Positions 25,783-34,590 are shown, counted from the first letter of the stretch. The stretch is DNA of 64,000 bases from Streptomyces sp. NBC_01016 (GCF_026341035.1 NZ_JAPEOQ010000001.1:4588001-4652000), one strand, 5' to 3'. Program-made: numbers and translations. The notes: generated by a model from the letters alone, not told the origin.

Positions 25783-25830
25783 CGGTCAGCCGCCGAGTCG
25801 ACCTCGGCGACAGCTGACCGTCAGCCGCCG
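25762..25830. repeat. 35-bp near-perfect tandem duplication at convergent gene ends
   Basis: Bases 25762-25795 are repeated at 25797-25830 with four mismatches. Copy 1 codes the end and stop of the TetR protein; copy 2 codes the last residues and stop of the SMP-30-like lipoprotein on the other strand. It looks like a slippage duplication that created a new stop region. Confidence 0.8.
25781..25822. terminator. Bidirectional hairpin between TetR and SMP-30-like genes
   Basis: GACGGTCAG (25781-25789) pairs with CTGACCGTC (25814-25822), and inside it CGCCGAG (25791-25797) pairs with CTCGGCG (25803-25809) around a 5-base loop. It lies exactly between two convergent stops, as expected of a shared terminator. 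Confidence 0.7.
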
Positions 25831-26852
25831 TTGGACAGGCGGATGCCCTTGGCCAGCGCCGAGAACTTGTATACGTACCCGCCCTTCGGGCCGCTGACCG
25901 TCATATAGGCGTCCGTGCCGCCCCGCGTGATGGCGACATTGGTCGCCGACTGGAGCCCCTCGGCCTCCTTCGCGGGCACCTCCACCGTGCCGAGGCGCTC
26001 CCCGTACTTGCTGAAGACGGCCATGGCGGGCCGGCCGTGCAGCGCCTGGTAGAGATTGCCCTTGGCGTCCACGGCGATGGAGTCGGTCTGCGCGAGGCCG
26101 CCGTCGACGTGGATGGCCTCGTGCCGGTTGGTCACCGCCGTCTTGTCGGCGTCGAGCAGCAGGTACGAGATGGTGTCCTTGGCCAGCTCGCTGATCCACA
26201 GCCCCTTCTGCTCGGGGTCGAACATGACCCCGTTGGGGTGGGCCAGCTTGTCGGCGAGGACGGTGGACTTCTTGCCGTCGCGGTCGATCCGTACGATGCG
26301 GCCCTCGGCCTCGCCCGTCTTCATGCCGTGCAGATCGCTGACGTACAGATTGCCGTCGTCGTCGAAGGCGATGTCGTCGGGGTTCATGGTGGATCCGTCG
26401 ACCTTGCCGGAGAAGAACGTGCGCGGGTCCGAGCCGTCCCGCGCGAGGCTGATGATGTCGCCGCTCTGGTACTCCGTCAGATACACGCGGCCGTCGTGCG
26501 GGCTGATCTGCGCGGAGGTGTACGCGCCGGTCTTGTCGGTGTAGACGCCCTTGTGCTTGCCGGTCTTGAGGTCCACGGAGAGGAGCTTGGGGTCGCCGGG
26601 CGGCGCGGTGACGTCCACGACGTACAGCTCGTCGTCCTTGACGAGGACGGGGCCCTCGAGGAGCGTCATCCCGGTCGCCTCGTGGACGTCGGTGACGTGG
26701 GAGACCTGGGTGGCGCGGATGGTGCGGCCCTCGGTGGAGGAGGCCGGTCCCGACTTCTCGGCGGTGGCGGTCTGCGTGCCGCAGGCGGTCAGAGCGAGGA
26801 GGCCGACGGCTGCGAGACCCACGAGGGTGCGGGGCGCGAGGTGCGTGGTCAT
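25821..26852 (-). CDS. Lipoprotein of the SMP-30/gluconolactonase beta-propeller family
   Basis: 343 residues. The lipobox L-A-L-T-A-C places the lipidated cysteine at residue 24, so the mature protein is anchored outside the membrane. The rest is a six-bladed propeller: DELYVVDVTAPPGDPKLLSV, PDDIAFDDDGNLYVSDLHG (the family's metal-binding Asn/Asp blocks), AHPNGVMFDPEQKGLWISE and TDSIAVDAKGNLYQALHG. Members hydrolyse lactones with a bound divalent metal. Beside P450, SDR and Baeyer-Villiger genes it could open a lactone product, although an extracellular location is unusual for that step. It lies 56 bases downstream of an SDR gene on the same strand. Confidence 0.85.
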   Translation of the reverse strand: MTTHLAPRTLVGLAAVGLLALTACGTQTATAEKSGPASSTEGRTIRATQVSHVTDVHEATGMTLLEGPVLVKDDELYVVDVTAPPGDPKLLSVDLKTGKHKGVYTDKTGAYTSAQISPHDGRVYLTEYQSGDIISLARDGSDPRTFFSGKVDGSTMNPDDIAFDDDGNLYVSDLHGMKTGEAEGRIVRIDRDGKKSTVLADKLAHPNGVMFDPEQKGLWISELAKDTISYLLLDADKTAVTNRHEAIHVDGGLAQTDSIAVDAKGNLYQALHGRPAMAVFSKYGERLGTVEVPAKEAEGLQSATNVAITRGGTDAYMTVSGPKGGYVYKFSALAKGIRLSNGG

Positions 26853-26908
26853 GGGTGTCCTGCCTTCTTCGTCGTAAGTCTTCGTCGTACGTCGGTCGGC
26901 TGTCGGGT

Positions 26909-27964
26909 TCAGGCCACCGACCAGCCGCCGTCCGACGGCAGAATGACCCCGTTGAGGTTCACCGCGTCCTTGCTGAGCAGGAACGTGACGGAGGCGGCCA
27001 GCTCCTCCGCCATCGCGAGACCGGGGATCGCCACGCGCATCTTCGCGGTGCGGGCGGAGCCGTACGGCGCGCCCTCCGGGACCTGGATCCCCGTGGCAAC
27101 GGCGCCCGGCGCCACCGCGTTGACCTGCACGCCCGTGCCCGCGTACTGGTACGCCGAGGACTTCGTCAGGCCCACGAGGGCGTGCTTCGAGGTCGTGTAC
27201 GCGGCGCCGGCCGCCGAGCCGCGCAGCGCCGCCTCGGACACGATGTTCACGATCCGGCCGCCGCCCGCCGCGAGCATTCCGGGCACCACGGCGCGCATCA
27301 GCAGCATCGGCCCGTCGACGTTGATGCGCATGACGCGCTCCCAGATCTTGTCGTCGATCTCGTGCACGGCGGCGTCGTTGTCCATCACGCCCGCGACGTT
27401 CGCGAGCGCGTCCACGCGGCCGCCCGCCGCGGCGAGCACGGTGTCGGCGGACGTGGGCTCGGTGATGTCAGCGGCGACCGGCACGAGCGCCTCGCCCAAC
27501 TCGGCGGCCAGATCGGCCAGTTTGTCGCCCGACACGTCGACGGCGACGACCCGGCCGCCCTCGCGTACGACACGCGAGGCGACGGCCCTGCCGATTCCGG
27601 AGGCGGCGCCGGTGACGACGACGGTCTGCCCGGAGAAGCGGCCGGAGGTGACCTGCTCGGTCCACTGCTCGGGGGCGCCGATCTCGATGCCCGGGTCCGC
27701 GGCGGTGGCGTGCGCGGCCGGGGGAGCGGTGGGCAGGCCCTCGGGTATCTCACCGGTCTCGGCGGCGGTGACCAGCACACCGACCAGCTCCGCGGGGAAC
27801 TTGCCGCCGGACATCTTGACGAGCTGCTCCAGCGGCAGGCCGAGGGCGGGGGCCAGGGCTTCCTCGCTCTGCCCCTGGGAGGCCAGCATGCCGCGCAGGA
27901 TCTGCCCCGCGGCGGGGTTCGCGAGCCAGTCGCGCAGTGGGGAGGTGGGGGTGAGGTTCGACAT
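26909..27964 (-). CDS. SDR-family oxidoreductase with 108-residue N-terminal module
   Basis: 351 residues, about 100 longer than a classical SDR. Residues 1-108 form a separate helical module starting with LRDWLANPAAGQILRGML and holding LPLEQLVKMSGGKFPAELVG, then an Ala/Pro linker; similar helical tails occur on some glycosidases and SDRs, but its role is unknown to me. The SDR core follows: T-G-A-A-S-G-I-G at 118-125, NVAGVMD near 195, Y-T-T-S-K near 250 and LNGVILPSDGGWSV at the end. The ATG at 27964 has a GAAAGG site. It diverges from the Baeyer-Villiger gene and is a candidate alcohol dehydrogenase making its ketone substrate. Confidence 0.87.
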   Translation of the reverse strand: MSNLTPTSPLRDWLANPAAGQILRGMLASQGQSEEALAPALGLPLEQLVKMSGGKFPAELVGVLVTAAETGEIPEGLPTAPPAAHATAADPGIEIGAPEQWTEQVTSGRFSGQTVVVTGAASGIGRAVASRVVREGGRVVAVDVSGDKLADLAAELGEALVPVAADITEPTSADTVLAAAGGRVDALANVAGVMDNDAAVHEIDDKIWERVMRINVDGPMLLMRAVVPGMLAAGGGRIVNIVSEAALRGSAAGAAYTTSKHALVGLTKSSAYQYAGTGVQVNAVAPGAVATGIQVPEGAPYGSARTAKMRVAIPGLAMAEELAASVTFLLSKDAVNLNGVILPSDGGWSVA

Positions 27965-28045
27965 CGCGGGCCTTTCGCGTCGAGTCGGGTCGCGTTGAGT
28001 CGTGTCGCGTCACGTCGTGGGGCCGGGTGGGGTGCACCGGACCCT

Positions 28046-28065
28046 ACCGGACAGTGTTGTCCGGT
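28046..28065. promoter_or_regulatory. 8-4-8 palindrome between SDR and Baeyer-Villiger genes
   Basis: ACCGGACA-GTGT-TGTCCGGT, a perfect inverted repeat in the middle of the divergent region (27965-28148). It has the shape of a TetR-family operator and would control both the SDR and the monooxygenase gene. The cognate regulator is not obvious; it does not resemble the palindrome next to the nearby TetR gene. Confidence 0.7.
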
Positions 28066-28148
28066 TGTTGGGTTACGGTACCTGTGACCGTGCGGAAGCC
28101 CCAGCGTGGGGCGACTTCGCATGTCCCCCCACGAGAGGAAGCCGCCGC

Positions 28149-29951
28149 ATGACCCTGCCGCAGTGCGCCACGCCCCCCACCCCGCAGGAGACGGCGGAGC
28201 TGCGCGAGCGCTACCGCATCGAGCGCGAGCGCCGCGTCCGCCCCGACGGCGCGGCCCAATACCGTTCCACCACCGCGGAGTTCGGCTACTTCGCCGCCGA
28301 CCCGTACGCGGGCGAGGTCGCCGAGCGCGAGCCGCTGCGCGACGTGGTGGACGTCGCGGTCGTCGGCGGCGGGTTCGGTGGGATCCTGGCGGGCGCGCGG
28401 ATGCGGCAGCAGGGCCTGGAGAAGGTGCGGGTGATCGAGCAGGGCGGCGACTTCGGCGGCACCTGGTACTGGAACCGCTACCCCGGCATCCACTGCGACA
28501 TCGAGTCGCACGTCTACCTGCCGATGCTGGACGAGACCGGCTACGTACCCGAGTGGAAGTACGCGCCGGGCGACGAGATCCGGCGCCACGCGGTACGCAT
28601 CGCCGAGCGCTTCAACCTGTACGAGGACGCCCTCTTCTCGACCGCGGTGACCGCCCTGACCTGGGACGGCGGCGCCCACCAATGGGTGGTCACGACGGAC
28701 AGGGGCGACGAGTTCCGGGCCACGTACGTCGTCACCGCCACCGGCACCCTCTCCGAGCCCAAGCTCCCCGGCATCCCCGGCATCGAGGACTTCAAGGGAC
28801 ACACCTTCCACACCTCGCGCTGGGACTACGGCTACACGGGCGGCGGCCCCGATGGCGGCATGACGGGCCTCGCCGACAAGCGGGTCGGCGTAGTGGGCAC
28901 GGGAGCCACCGGCGTCCAGGCCATCCCCGAACTGGCCGAGGACGCCCGGCAGTTGTACGTCTTCCAGCGCACGCCCTCCGCCGTGGACGTGCGGGGAAAC
29001 CGGCGCATGACGCCGCAGGACATCGGCGCGGACCGGCCAGGCTGGGCGCACGAGCGCCGCGAGAACTTCCTGCGGATCGTCTCCGGCGAGGACGCCGAGC
29101 GGGACCTGGTCGCCGACCGCTGGACCGAGTCGGCGGCACTCCTCGAAAAGCTCCTGCCCAGCTTCCGTCGCGACGGCGAGGCGGACTTCGAGGCGGCGTA
29201 CGAGGCCGCCGACCACGCCACGATGAACGAGATCCGCGACCGGGTCGCCGCCGAGGTCACCGACCCGGCCACCGCCGAGGCCCTCAAGCCCTGGTACCGC
29301 TACGCCTGCAAGCGGCCCACGTTCTCCGACCTGTACCTGCCCGCCTTCAACCGCGACAACGTCACGCTCGTGGACACCGCGGAGACCCATGGCATCGAGC
29401 GCATGACGGAGCGCGGTGTCGTCGTCGGCGGGGTGGAGTACGAGATCGACTGCCTCGTCTTCGCGACCGGGTTCTCCGTCGGTGTCTCCGGAGTCACCTC
29501 GGGAAAGCTGCCGGTGACGGGCCGCGACGGCCTCCAACTCCTCGACGCGCTCAGCCGGTTCGGCCCACGCACCTTGCACGGCTTCACCAGCGCCGGCTTT
29601 CCCAACCTGATCCAGCTGGGCCCGATGCAGAACGCCTCCAGCGTCAACTTCAGCCACATCCTGGACGAACAGGCCGCGCACGCCGCGGCCCTCGTCGCCG
29701 CCGCCGAGAAGGCCGACGCCGTCCTGGAGCCGACCTCCGAGGCCGTCGACGCCTGGCGCGCGACCTGCGCCCAGGGCTCCCCCGACCACGAGTGGTTCCA
29801 CGCCGAGTGCACCCCCGGCTACTACAACCGCGAGGGCCGCGGCCGCCCCAACGGCCCCAACTCCTACCCGCACGGCGCGGTCGCCTTCCACGAACTGCTC
29901 CGCCGGTGGCGGGAGGAGAACGTGGGGGAGGTGCTGCGCAAGAAGGGGTGA
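28149..29951 (+). CDS. Baeyer-Villiger-type flavin monooxygenase
   Basis: 600 residues from the ATG at 28149, with GAGAGGAAG upstream. FAD-binding G-G-G-F-G-G at about 72, the Baeyer-Villiger fingerprint F-K-G-H-T-F-H-T-S-R-W-D at about 215-226 and the NADPH-binding G-T-G-A-T-G at about 249 are in the right order. The block TWYWNRYPGIHCDIESHVYLP is typical of cyclohexanone- and cyclopentanone-type enzymes. These insert oxygen next to a ketone to give an ester or lactone. With the divergent SDR (ketone producer), P450 and lactonase-like gene it suggests degradation of a cyclic alcohol, ketone or terpenoid. The stop is 12 bases from the convergent phosphodiesterase-like gene. Confidence 0.93.
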   Translation: MTLPQCATPPTPQETAELRERYRIERERRVRPDGAAQYRSTTAEFGYFAADPYAGEVAEREPLRDVVDVAVVGGGFGGILAGARMRQQGLEKVRVIEQGGDFGGTWYWNRYPGIHCDIESHVYLPMLDETGYVPEWKYAPGDEIRRHAVRIAERFNLYEDALFSTAVTALTWDGGAHQWVVTTDRGDEFRATYVVTATGTLSEPKLPGIPGIEDFKGHTFHTSRWDYGYTGGGPDGGMTGLADKRVGVVGTGATGVQAIPELAEDARQLYVFQRTPSAVDVRGNRRMTPQDIGADRPGWAHERRENFLRIVSGEDAERDLVADRWTESAALLEKLLPSFRRDGEADFEAAYEAADHATMNEIRDRVAAEVTDPATAEALKPWYRYACKRPTFSDLYLPAFNRDNVTLVDTAETHGIERMTERGVVVGGVEYEIDCLVFATGFSVGVSGVTSGKLPVTGRDGLQLLDALSRFGPRTLHGFTSAGFPNLIQLGPMQNASSVNFSHILDEQAAHAAALVAAAEKADAVLEPTSEAVDAWRATCAQGSPDHEWFHAECTPGYYNREGRGRPNGPNSYPHGAVAFHELLRRWREENVGEVLRKKG

Positions 29952-29963
29952 CGGCCGCGGGCC

Positions 29964-30815
29964 CTACGGCTCCCGGTTCTCCAGGTCCGCGCGGAACGAG
30001 TGGTGGTCCGAGTACGCGCTGGGATGCACCGCATGGGTTCGCGCGTCGAAGCCGCGCAGGAAGATGTAGTCGAACTTGCTGTACCAGTCCGTGGTCGTCC
30101 CGCAGTCGGTGTCGGCCGTGGGGCGGCAGCGGGGGTCCGCGTCCGTGGCCAGTGACCACATCGGGGCGAGTTCGGGAGCGTCCGGCACGGCGTTGAAGTC
30201 GCCCAGCACGATGGTGCGTTCGTGGCGGGCGACCGCCTTGGCGAAGACGGAGACCTGCTTCTCGCGGAACGACTCCTGCTCCCGCTGCGCGAGATGGGTG
30301 TTGAAGACGCGGACGGGGCGGCCGCCCACCGAGGTGGTGACGGCCAGGTAGCCGCGGTCCTCGGAACCGCCGTCCGGATACTCGACGGTGACGGGGTCGG
30401 TCATCGGTGCCGCGGAGAGGATCGCCTGGCCGTAGCCGCCCGCCCGCCACGGAAGTCCCCCGCAGCGGCCCCAGTTGCGCAGCACCGAGCCGTACTCGAC
30501 CCGGTACGTCAGACCGTAGAAGGTCTTCAGGTAGGCGCGGATCTCCTCGACGTCCCGCACACACGCCTCCTGCAGGCCGACGACCTGCGGCGCGTACGTC
30601 GCGATGTCGGCCGCCCTGCCGAGGTTCTGGGCGCTGCCGCAGGGGTTGCAGATGTTCCACGTCATGACGCGGCCCGGCACGATGTCCTTCGCGGCGCCGA
30701 CGGGCAGCGGGAGCGGCTCGGAGACGAGCGCGCCGCTTGGTGTGCTCGGGCCGATGAGCACCATGCAGACCGCGGCCACGGCCACCGCGAAGAACCGCCT
30801 GCCCCGTGCGAACAC
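29964..30815 (-). CDS. Secreted endonuclease/exonuclease/phosphatase-fold protein
   Basis: 283 residues from the GTG at 30815, chosen because GGAGG stands five bases upstream; a GTG two codons earlier overlaps that site. A signal peptide (about residues 1-30, FARGRRFFAVAVAAVCMVLIG) precedes an EEP-fold domain: VMTWNICNPCG, GLQEACVRD (metal-binding Glu), VFNTHLAQ, TIVLGDFNAVPD and the last SDHHSFRADL pair. Two cysteine pairs fit an extracellular enzyme. Members cleave phosphodiesters in nucleic acids or lipids; the substrate is not clear. It follows the PaaX gene by 35 bases. Confidence 0.87.
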   Translation of the reverse strand: MFARGRRFFAVAVAAVCMVLIGPSTPSGALVSEPLPLPVGAAKDIVPGRVMTWNICNPCGSAQNLGRAADIATYAPQVVGLQEACVRDVEEIRAYLKTFYGLTYRVEYGSVLRNWGRCGGLPWRAGGYGQAILSAAPMTDPVTVEYPDGGSEDRGYLAVTTSVGGRPVRVFNTHLAQREQESFREKQVSVFAKAVARHERTIVLGDFNAVPDAPELAPMWSLATDADPRCRPTADTDCGTTTDWYSKFDYIFLRGFDARTHAVHPSAYSDHHSFRADLENREP

Positions 30816-30850
30816 CGGCACCTCCTCAGGATGGCCTCAGGGTGATCCTG

Positions 30851-31699
30851 TCATCGCACCGTCGTCGTCTGGAGCAGTTCGCGGGCCATTTCCCGCGCGG
30901 GCGCCTCGGTTTGTTCGGCGATGCGGTGGAACGTCTCCTGGGCGGAGCGGGCCGGCCAGTCGCGCGGGAGGTGCCCGGCCGGCAGCCGGGGATCGGCGCG
31001 GATGGTGTCGAGCCACTCGCTGACCAGCAGCAACCGGGTACCGAGCGGGTCGTCGGCTCCCGCCGCGGGCGCGTCGCCCCATCTGCTGTCGAAGGCCCGG
31101 TACCGGGCCGCGACGCTCTCCAGGTCCCACGTGTCACGGATCATCTCCTCGATGTCCGTGGCCACCCCCGCCTCCCCGTGGAAGACCTTGACGTGCTTGG
31201 CGAGCCCCAGCTCCGCGACCACCGCCGACACGTCGACCTGCCCCGGCGCGATCCACAACCCGCTGTACAGGGCGCCGAACCCGGACCAGGCGAGGCGCGA
31301 ACGCAGCTCGTGGCGCTGACGCTTCCAGGCGTCGGGGAGCGAGAAGGCGAGCAGCGTCCAGGTGCCGTCCCACTCGTCGTTGACCGCGCCCTGCTTCCAG
31401 ATGCGGGCGCCGCCGTCGTCCAGCACCCGCTTCGCCTGCTCCGTAAGCCCGAAGTGCATGCGGCGGCCCTCGCGCCGGCGCTGCAACAGGCCCCGGTTGA
31501 CCATCCGGCTCAGCGTCGACCGCACCGCCGGCTCGCCGACCCCCACGCGGCCGAGGACCTCGATGATGCTGCCCGAGTACACATACAAGTCCCCTTCCGC
31601 CAGCACATGGTTGCCGAAGAAGGCGAGCAGGAGCGACTGCGGGCGCGGCTGGGCGCCGTCCGCCGCGGAGCCGGTCAGATCGTCATTGTCGTACGCCAC
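30851..31699 (-). CDS. PaaX-family transcriptional regulator
   Basis: 282 residues from the GTG at 31699 (no clear ribosome-binding site, an ATG at about 31759 is the alternative). It has the PaaX N-terminal winged helix (PRPQSLLLAFFGNHVLAEGD, VGEPAVRSTLSRMVNRGLLQRRREGR), the middle domain WKQGAVNDEWDGTWTLLAFSLPD and the C-terminal domain to the end. PaaX proteins repress phenylacetate catabolism in response to phenylacetyl-CoA, but many actinobacterial paralogues control other pathways, and no paa genes are present here. It is 52 bases downstream of a secreted hydrolase gene on the same strand, so it may control the MFS-hydrolase operon. Confidence 0.88.
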   Translation of the reverse strand: MAYDNDDLTGSAADGAQPRPQSLLLAFFGNHVLAEGDLYVYSGSIIEVLGRVGVGEPAVRSTLSRMVNRGLLQRRREGRRMHFGLTEQAKRVLDDGGARIWKQGAVNDEWDGTWTLLAFSLPDAWKRQRHELRSRLAWSGFGALYSGLWIAPGQVDVSAVVAELGLAKHVKVFHGEAGVATDIEEMIRDTWDLESVAARYRAFDSRWGDAPAAGADDPLGTRLLLVSEWLDTIRADPRLPAGHLPRDWPARSAQETFHRIAEQTEAPAREMARELLQTTTVR

Positions 31700-31751
31700 G
31701 GTGGAAAGCGTACGGCCGCCCACCGACAGCGCGGCGGGCGGCCGGACCCGA

Positions 31752-33143
31752 TCACCGGCCATCGGCGGGGTGTGCGCGGTCGTACGGTCGCAGATAGGGG
31801 GTGGGCCGGTACGAGACGTACCGCGAGGGGTCGGTCGCATTCGCTTCCGCGGCAGCCGCGTTGAGGGAGTCCGCGTCGGTTCCGTGCCACTTCCCCGTGT
31901 CGATCCGGTCCTCCAGGGTGTGCAGCGCCGCGACCTGCTCCGCGGCGCTGAACGTGCAGTGCCCGGCGTTGTCGGTGTAGGCCTGCCGCAGCTGGGAGGA
32001 GGCTCCGGCGGCCGTGACGGCACGGCGCAGCGCGCTCTCGGTCTGCACGGGCACGAGCGGGTCGCCGGTGGTGTGCACGTCGAACTGGGGCTTCGTGAGC
32101 TTGCCGGAGAACGTGCTGGTGCGGCGCATCCAGGACACCGCGTCCGGGTCCGCGCCGATGCGCGGGGCGCGGCCCAGCGTGGCGAGATCGTCGCGCAGGG
32201 AGAGCCCCGACTTGCGGTACAGCTCGGTGACCTCCTTGCTCACGGAGGACTGCGCGAGCAGCTTCGCGTAGTCGACGCCGGTGTTCCAGGACGTGTTGCC
32301 GCCGGACCGGGTCTCGGACTCCTGGCGCCGGTTGAAGGCGGCGATCTTGAGCAGTCCCTTGACGGCGTCGTACTGGTTGGCCTGTTGGGCGTCCCAGTCG
32401 GTGGCGCCGGGCCGGGGCTGCGCCTCCTGGTTCCAGCCGGGGATGTTGTGCAGGGCGGCGGCGAGCGCGATGCGGGCGCGTCCTTCGGGGGACGTCTGCG
32501 CCTTGTCGACCGCGGCGACCATGGTGTCCGCCGCGCGCGTGGCCGTCTCCTGGTCCGGCAGGTCGACCAGCGGCACGTCGGAGCCCGGCGCGAGGAGCGT
32601 CTTGAGGGCGAACACGGGGTCCAGCGTGTTGTTCCAGTTGGCGACGCCGCCGTGCACGAGGCCGCACAGGGACAGCGATCCGTCGATGCGCTCCGGGTGC
32701 CGCTCGGCGATCGCGGTGGTCACCATCCCGCCGTACGAGCGCCCCCAGGCGACGGTGCGCCCGGCGGAGCCGAACCGGTCGGTGAACGCGGACAGGGTGG
32801 CCAGTTGGTCGTCGACCGCGCCCGGCAGCGCCCAGCCGGCGGAGGCGTAGGAGGAGCCGGCCAGGGCGTAACCCTGCTTCAGGAGAAGGGACTTGGTGGC
32901 GTCGTCCGGGGCGTCCTCGGCGGGGTTGGGCGCACCGACGTCGTTGTAGCCGTGGCTGAAGAGCAGGACCGTTCCGTTCCACGCCGTGGGGACGTCCATG
33001 ACGTACGTCGCGCCCGAGGGCAGGCTGCCCTCCACGTGTCTGCTGTCCGGCGCCGCCGCGACGGCCTGGGCGGGCAGCGCGGTGGCGGCCAGTACGACGG
33101 CGACGGCGCAGGCGATACGTGTCCGGGGACCGGGCTTCTTCAC
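31752..33143 (-). CDS. Secreted alpha/beta hydrolase, tripeptidyl-aminopeptidase-like
   Basis: 463 residues from the GTG at 33143, with AAGGAGG seven bases upstream. A signal peptide (about 1-33, ending QAVAAAPDS) is followed by an alpha/beta-hydrolase: oxyanion region VLLFSHGYND near residue 60, nucleophile elbow G-R-S-Y-G-G at about 133-138 and the likely catalytic histidine in DNAGHCTF near 396. The large helical insert (about 170-330) resembles that of secreted actinobacterial aminopeptidases. It probably cleaves peptides or esters outside the cell. The start overlaps the stop of the MHS transporter gene by four bases (GTGA), so hydrolysis and uptake of the product are likely linked. Confidence 0.85.
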   Translation of the reverse strand: MKKPGPRTRIACAVAVVLAATALPAQAVAAAPDSRHVEGSLPSGATYVMDVPTAWNGTVLLFSHGYNDVGAPNPAEDAPDDATKSLLLKQGYALAGSSYASAGWALPGAVDDQLATLSAFTDRFGSAGRTVAWGRSYGGMVTTAIAERHPERIDGSLSLCGLVHGGVANWNNTLDPVFALKTLLAPGSDVPLVDLPDQETATRAADTMVAAVDKAQTSPEGRARIALAAALHNIPGWNQEAQPRPGATDWDAQQANQYDAVKGLLKIAAFNRRQESETRSGGNTSWNTGVDYAKLLAQSSVSKEVTELYRKSGLSLRDDLATLGRAPRIGADPDAVSWMRRTSTFSGKLTKPQFDVHTTGDPLVPVQTESALRRAVTAAGASSQLRQAYTDNAGHCTFSAAEQVAALHTLEDRIDTGKWHGTDADSLNAAAAEANATDPSRYVSYRPTPYLRPYDRAHPADGR

Positions 33144-34456
33144 GCGGAGGCCTCCTTGGTGAGGGCGGTGGGGTGTTCGGTGGCGTGCACGAGGGCGTCC
33201 TTGCCGGTCTCGCGGACGAACCAGAGCGAGACCGCGGTGATCAGCGAGCCGCCGCACAGCAGCAGGGCGATCGGTGTGCTGTCGCCGCTCCCCGCCACCA
33301 GGGCTCCGGCGATCATGGGGGAGAAGCCGGCGCCGACCAGGGTGGCGCCCTGGTAGCCGAGCGAGGCGCCCGTGTAGCGCACGCGCGTGCCGAACATCTC
33401 GCTGAACAGGGCGCCCAGCGGGCCGTACATCATGGACTGGGCGACCCCGTGCCCCAGGACCACGGCGAGGATCAGCAGGCCGGGCGACTTGGAGTCGACG
33501 AGCGCGAGGACGGGGAAGGCGAGCGCCGCGGAGACGAGGGCGCCGGCGAGGACGACCGGCCTGCGGCCGATCCGGTCGGAGAGCACCGAGGCGCAGGGCA
33601 GCACGACGAGCGCGACCGACGAGGAGACCGTGAGCGCGGTCAGCGCCTGCGAGCGCCCGTAGCCGATGTCGGTGGCGTACGAGATCAGGTAACTGGTCAG
33701 CAGGGACTGCGCGGTGAAGGCGCCGATGCCGACGCAGCAGGCCAGGAGGACGGGGCGCGGTCGGCGCAGCACGTCGACGATCGGCAGGCGCGCAGTGTCG
33801 CGCTCCTGCTTCACCTCGGCGAACAGCGGGCTCTCGACGACCTTCAGCCGTACGAAGAGGCCGACGCCGAGCAGCACCACGCTCAGCAGGAACGGCACCC
33901 GCCAACCCCACGACATGAACTCTTCTTTAGGAAGCGAGACGACGAGGGCGACGACGGCCGCGGAGAGCAGCGAGCCCAGTGGCGCCCCCAACTGCGTGAA
34001 ACTGGACCACAGCCCACGCCGTCGCGCCCCCGCGTGCTCGACGACCATCAGCGTGGCGCCGCCCCACTCACCACCGATGGCGATGCCCTGCACGACGCGC
34101 AGCGTGATCAGCAGCAGCGGCGCCCAGACACCTACGGTGTCGTACGTCGGCAGCAGCCCGATGAGGAAGCTGGCGCCGCCCATCAGGCCCATCGTGAGCA
34201 GCAGCATCGACTTGCGTCCCAGCCGGTCGCCGAAGTGCCCGAAGACGATCCCGCCGAGGGGGCGGGCGACGTAGCCGGCGGCGAGGGTGCCGAACGCGGC
34301 GATGGTGCCGACGGCCGGGTCGGCGCCGGGGAAGAACAGCTCACCGAAGGCGACCGCGGCGACGGTGCCGTAGACGAGGAAGTCATAGAACTCGACGGCG
34401 GTCCCGAGCAGCCCGGAGAGGGCAACTCGCCGCAGTTGTTTGGTGTGTTGGGACAT
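33140..34456 (-). CDS. MFS transporter, metabolite:H+ symporter (MHS) type
   Basis: 438 residues with twelve helices. The start region GLLGTAVEFYDFLVYGTVAA and the loop HFGDRLGRKSMLL (motif A) define the MHS subgroup, which imports organic acids, shikimate, proline/betaine or similar compounds with protons. The RVVQGIAIGGEWGGATLMVVEHA segment near residue 120 is also typical. It is first in an operon with the secreted hydrolase. The upstream 34457-34590 region is AT-rich and contains CTGATG and CATCAG arms 23 bases apart, but no clear operator. Confidence 0.9.
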   Translation of the reverse strand: MSQHTKQLRRVALSGLLGTAVEFYDFLVYGTVAAVAFGELFFPGADPAVGTIAAFGTLAAGYVARPLGGIVFGHFGDRLGRKSMLLLTMGLMGGASFLIGLLPTYDTVGVWAPLLLITLRVVQGIAIGGEWGGATLMVVEHAGARRRGLWSSFTQLGAPLGSLLSAAVVALVVSLPKEEFMSWGWRVPFLLSVVLLGVGLFVRLKVVESPLFAEVKQERDTARLPIVDVLRRPRPVLLACCVGIGAFTAQSLLTSYLISYATDIGYGRSQALTALTVSSSVALVVLPCASVLSDRIGRRPVVLAGALVSAALAFPVLALVDSKSPGLLILAVVLGHGVAQSMMYGPLGALFSEMFGTRVRYTGASLGYQGATLVGAGFSPMIAGALVAGSGDSTPIALLLCGGSLITAVSLWFVRETGKDALVHATEHPTALTKEASA

Positions 34457-34590
34457 CGCGGGCTCCCTTGGGCAGGGGAAGGGTGCCCGTGAATGTATGC
34501 GCGCTGATGACTGCGGTCAATAAAGTGCACAACATCAGAGTGTGGGAGAACGGTTGGGAGAGCGAGAGAGGGCTGGAGGGGGGTGGCGAG

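Noticed and set aside
22885..29951. Secondary-metabolite biosynthetic cluster around the P450
   Set aside because: No polyketide synthase, peptide synthetase, terpene cyclase or RiPP precursor is seen; a catabolic reading fits better.
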